Below the pieces are notes generated by a model that had not been told where the DNA came from, made no database searches, and saw only the letters and a program-made list of their open reading frames with translations. DNA of 64,000 bases from JAJNBK01 sp035642715. Lineage in GTDB: Archaea; Thermoproteota; Nitrososphaeria; Nitrososphaerales; Nitrososphaeraceae. Shown here one piece after another: positions 61,618-64,000 of the stretch. The translations under genes and the position numbers were made by a program. The stretch covers positions 1 to 64,000 of the forward strand of contig DASQRW010000046.1 of NCBI GenBank assembly GCA_035642715.1, in the 5' to 3' direction. Numbering within the stretch: the stretch's first letter is position 1; the number at the start of each line of letters is the position of its first letter.

Positions 61618-62442
61618 TCAAGTTTGAATGCTATTTATCTTTAATTTAGGAGGTGCTTGTACCTCCTTTAGTTTACCGAGTGCTACTTCTGCAGCTCTCT
61701 TTCCTGAAAGCAGCATCGAACCAAATGTTGGTCCCATCCGTGGTAAGCCGTGTGTTTCTGTGACTGACATACCCGTTGCTATCAAGCCTGGAAAGATCTC
61801 ATCCGTATTATTGACTACAGCGTCTTCAGCTCCATCTACCCACATAGGATCCATTCCCTTCCACTTGACGTAACCACGATCCATTAAGCGTTTTACAGCA
61901 ACAGAGTCATGACCTGATGCATCTATGACAATTTTACTTTCAAGTGCAACAGGGTCTACACAAGTGATATTTCTAGGAAGAGCTGACACAGGCATCCAAT
62001 TAACAACAACACCACATACACGATTCTTTTTTAATACCAAGTCATCGAATTTCGTTAACTGCAAGAATCTAACGCCCGCATCACAAGTAGCGGCAATTAA
62101 TTTTGAGCATGCGTGCGGTCCCCATGTAGCGTAAAGTCCTTCATTTACCTTCCTATATGGGACACCGAGTTCATCCCAGACCTTTTGTGCAGGAGATCTA
62201 ACTGTTACAGGATTCATCATATATCCGCCGACCCAATAACCGCCACCAACATAGTTATTCTGTTCAATAATGAGTGTCTTTACCCCCTTTTTTCCCAATT
62301 CCATGCCTGCCGATAACCCACTAGGTCCTGAGCCAATGATTATTACATCAGAATCTGTAAATTCTGCTATGGTCTCATGAAACATGTCGGCGATAGCGCG
62401 AGTGATTTCTTTCTCGTTTACATCAGCAAAGATCTTTTTCAT
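61618..62442 (-). CDS. thi4: Thiazole synthase Thi4, archaeal sulfide-dependent type
   Basis: Makes the thiazole moiety of thiamine from NAD, glycine and sulfur. The 274-aa protein has the dinucleotide start VIIIGSGPSGLSAGMELGKK, EQNNYVGGGYWVGGYMMN, IDASGHDSVAVKRLMDRG and the C-terminal GLPRMGPTFGSMLLSGKRAA. In suicidal yeast-type Thi4 a Cys after the GHD loop donates sulfur. Here no Cys lies between GHD and the C-terminus, so the enzyme should use free sulfide with iron. This agrees with archaeal Thi4 biochemistry. Confidence 0.92.
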   Translation of the reverse strand: MKKIFADVNEKEITRAIADMFHETIAEFTDSDVIIIGSGPSGLSAGMELGKKGVKTLIIEQNNYVGGGYWVGGYMMNPVTVRSPAQKVWDELGVPYRKVNEGLYATWGPHACSKLIAATCDAGVRFLQLTKFDDLVLKKNRVCGVVVNWMPVSALPRNITCVDPVALESKIVIDASGHDSVAVKRLMDRGYVKWKGMDPMWVDGAEDAVVNNTDEIFPGLIATGMSVTETHGLPRMGPTFGSMLLSGKRAAEVALGKLKEVQAPPKLKINSIQT

Positions 62443-62772
62443 ATATGGTTCTTCTTTTACTACTAGCTATTAATACATTCTCTGCTAAAAATACTTCAAG
62501 ATAAATATACTAATTGATAAGTTTTGGTTCTATCCTATACACTTCGTTAATTGATATCATCATTGTTTAACACAGAATAAGATATATTTAGAATTATTCT
62601 GCTTATTTGATCGCAAATAAGTTATTATCTTTCATTCTACTGAGAATATATATAGACGATGAAAGAGTGAAAAATACTAAATTATAAGATAAAAATATCA
62701 TATCTTTTACAATGCAAACAATTTGAGAAACATCTTGTAAATAGTAATAGGATATTAATGAGTGTTCAATCT
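62443..62772. other. Intergenic region
   Basis: About 330 AT-rich bases upstream of thi4, downstream of the TPR gene. A THI-type riboswitch was looked for by eye and not found. No ORF or repeat supported. Confidence 0.4.
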
Positions 62773-63900
62773 TCAATCTTTTATGGGCTTAGTTACCTGA
62801 TTGTTTCGGATTTTAGAATCAATGTCCGTGAGTAATTTTATCAAGTCAGATCTATGGGAGTTAAGATAGTCTTGCCCCTTGTCTTTTAATCTTATCTGAA
62901 ACAGTCTAAGATCTCTATGCTCGTCAAAGAATTGTTCTATCATGGCACTACCATGTTTCATAGGATTGATGAGAGAATCAAAATCCTGGATGGTTGAATT
63001 GACATCCCCCTTTTCTACAGAGTCTTTGGCTCTGCCAATAATTTCAATGATGTCTTTCAATTGCTGCACTGGAGCAGAAATTTCTTTGCTTTTTCCAAGA
63101 AGACCTGAACGTTTTGCTGTACCGACTTTATAGGCTATTTCACTGGCAAGTTCGTAATATTCTTCCCTGCTTGTCAATGACTTTTTTTCTTTTTTAATGA
63201 TTAATCCTTTCATAGATAATCGAGTTATGGCATCTTCGACATCTTCCTTGTCCATTGCGGTAATCCATACAATCTTTCCTACATAATCATAGCCTTGTCT
63301 GATAGATTCTAATACTACAACCTCAATAATTCGCCGGAATCCCTCCTCGGCTCTAGCATTTTCAAAGTCTCTATCACGGACCGCTTTCTTGGCATTGGAA
63401 ATATCTATTTCTATGGAACGCTTTAAGGCTTCTAATCCCTCATCTACCCTGCCACTCAAAGTAAGATAGCATGCTTCATTATACCAAGACATACCATCAT
63501 TAGGGTTAGTATCAATTGCTTTTTCACATGCCGCTATTGCCTTGTCATAATTTTTCATTCCATAATATGATAAACCTTTCAAATTCCAAGCTTCTGCATT
63601 ATTAAGGTCGATCTCTAGTGCCCTATCATATGAGGAAATAGCAGCATTATATTCATTCATGTGAAAATGAGCATAGCCTTTTTTGATCCACGCATCGACA
63701 TAATTTTGATCTATTCTTAATGCAAGTTCAAAACAACGAATGGCATCTTCTAATTTCTCATTCGCCATGTGATTTATCCCTTTCTTGTATAAATCACGCT
63801 TTTGAAACTCAAGATCTTCATTATAATCTGTTTGTTGAGTATTATTTTCGGAAGGAGTATTGAAATATCTTGTGCTTTTCCTTCCTAGAAATCTGCCCAT
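62773..63900 (-). CDS. TPR-repeat protein with C-terminal winged-helix-like domain
   Basis: About 375 aa from the ATG at 63900 (MGRFLGRKSTRYF); the frame extends 30 codons upstream to 63990 but that part looks like untranslated sequence. Three to four TPR units follow one another: ALRIDQNYVDAWIKKGYAHF, ALEIDLNNAEAWNLKGLSYY and AIDTNPNDGMSWYNEACYLT. The C-terminal half contains a helical segment with VEDAITRLSMKGLIIKKEKK, which resembles a winged-helix module, and a terminal helical bundle. A protein-interaction scaffold, possibly regulatory. Confidence 0.8.
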   Translation of the reverse strand: MGRFLGRKSTRYFNTPSENNTQQTDYNEDLEFQKRDLYKKGINHMANEKLEDAIRCFELALRIDQNYVDAWIKKGYAHFHMNEYNAAISSYDRALEIDLNNAEAWNLKGLSYYGMKNYDKAIAACEKAIDTNPNDGMSWYNEACYLTLSGRVDEGLEALKRSIEIDISNAKKAVRDRDFENARAEEGFRRIIEVVVLESIRQGYDYVGKIVWITAMDKEDVEDAITRLSMKGLIIKKEKKSLTSREEYYELASEIAYKVGTAKRSGLLGKSKEISAPVQQLKDIIEIIGRAKDSVEKGDVNSTIQDFDSLINPMKHGSAMIEQFFDEHRDLRLFQIRLKDKGQDYLNSHRSDLIKLLTDIDSKIRNNQVTKPIKD

Positions 63901-64000
63901 GAATAAATTGCTCAAATCGCAGATAAATACATTTGGACTAGTATAACAATTACTATATACCAATCCGTTATGTTTATTTATGCTATGCATTGTTAAACCC

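Noticed and set aside
62443..62772. TPP riboswitch upstream of thi4
   Set aside because: No CUGAGA or matching conserved elements were seen in the region.

Overview
The window is a gene-dense, strongly AT-rich archaeal chromosome segment, most likely from an ammonia-oxidizing thaumarchaeon (Nitrososphaeria). The low GC and gene set would suit a Nitrosocosmicus-like soil lineage, but that is inference. Support comes from an archaeal two-cupredoxin copper nitrite reductase (NirK), a P-II regulator, aIF5A, RIO1 kinase next to a Dim2-like KH protein, archaeal-type ProRS, short archaeal PurA, sulfide-type Thi4, CofE, DUF373 and DUF424 proteins, and an intron-bearing tRNA-Tyr. TTG and GTG starts are common, leaders are short or absent, and A/T-rich promoters lie close to starts. 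No rRNA, CRISPR array, prophage or intact insertion sequence was seen.

Layout. 0-5 kb: a partial winged-helix regulator, then a three-gene MacB-like export operon (ATPase, exported membrane-anchored adaptor, permease). 5.7-16.3 kb: an SsADH-like alcohol dehydrogenase, an aldehyde dehydrogenase, tRNA-Tyr with two introns, HemB, a glycosyltransferase, aIF5A, a P-II protein and two zinc-finger proteins. 16.4-30.9 kb: NirK, an Fe-trafficking-like zinc protein, PurA, PyrF, Nudix, UppS, DUF373, ferredoxin-NADP reductase, the DUF424-RIO1-KH translation block, UbiX and a PfkB sugar kinase. 30.9-32.5 kb: a decayed tract with a transposase relic and broken small genes. 32.5-37 kb: carAB, both damaged at their 5' ends. 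37-48 kb: a phosphoesterase, a tandem pair of four-Cys (HiPIP-like) proteins, a SWIM protein, a KGG-repeat stress protein, and a purine/one-carbon group (purD, 5-FCL, folD, purN), followed by a beta-CASP nuclease, an F420-type LLM oxidoreductase, an HTH regulator and ApgM. 48-64 kb: a 3-methyladenine glycosylase, SemiSWEET, a PKD protein, a VTT membrane protein, ProRS, a HAD phosphatase, CofE, the TusA-cysteine synthase pair, thioredoxin reductase, a putative metallopeptidase, Thi4 and a TPR protein.

How the genes fit together. Nucleotide synthesis is heavily represented: PurA, PurD and PurN for purines; PyrF and CarAB for pyrimidines; FolD and 5-FCL supplying formyl-folate. TusA, cysteine synthase, Thi4 and thioredoxin reductase form a sulfur/thiol theme within 5 kb. 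NirK and P-II tie the segment to nitrogen metabolism.

The most unusual signals are start-region anomalies. carB has a 22-nt insertion inside its conserved N-terminal nucleotide-fold motif. carA is out of frame with its apparent ATG by one base. pyrF has no canonical start codon. The 5-formyl-THF cyclo-ligase appears to start with CTG overlapping the folD stop. Several small conserved-looking genes are broken by single-base shifts. I found no new defence system or biosynthetic island.
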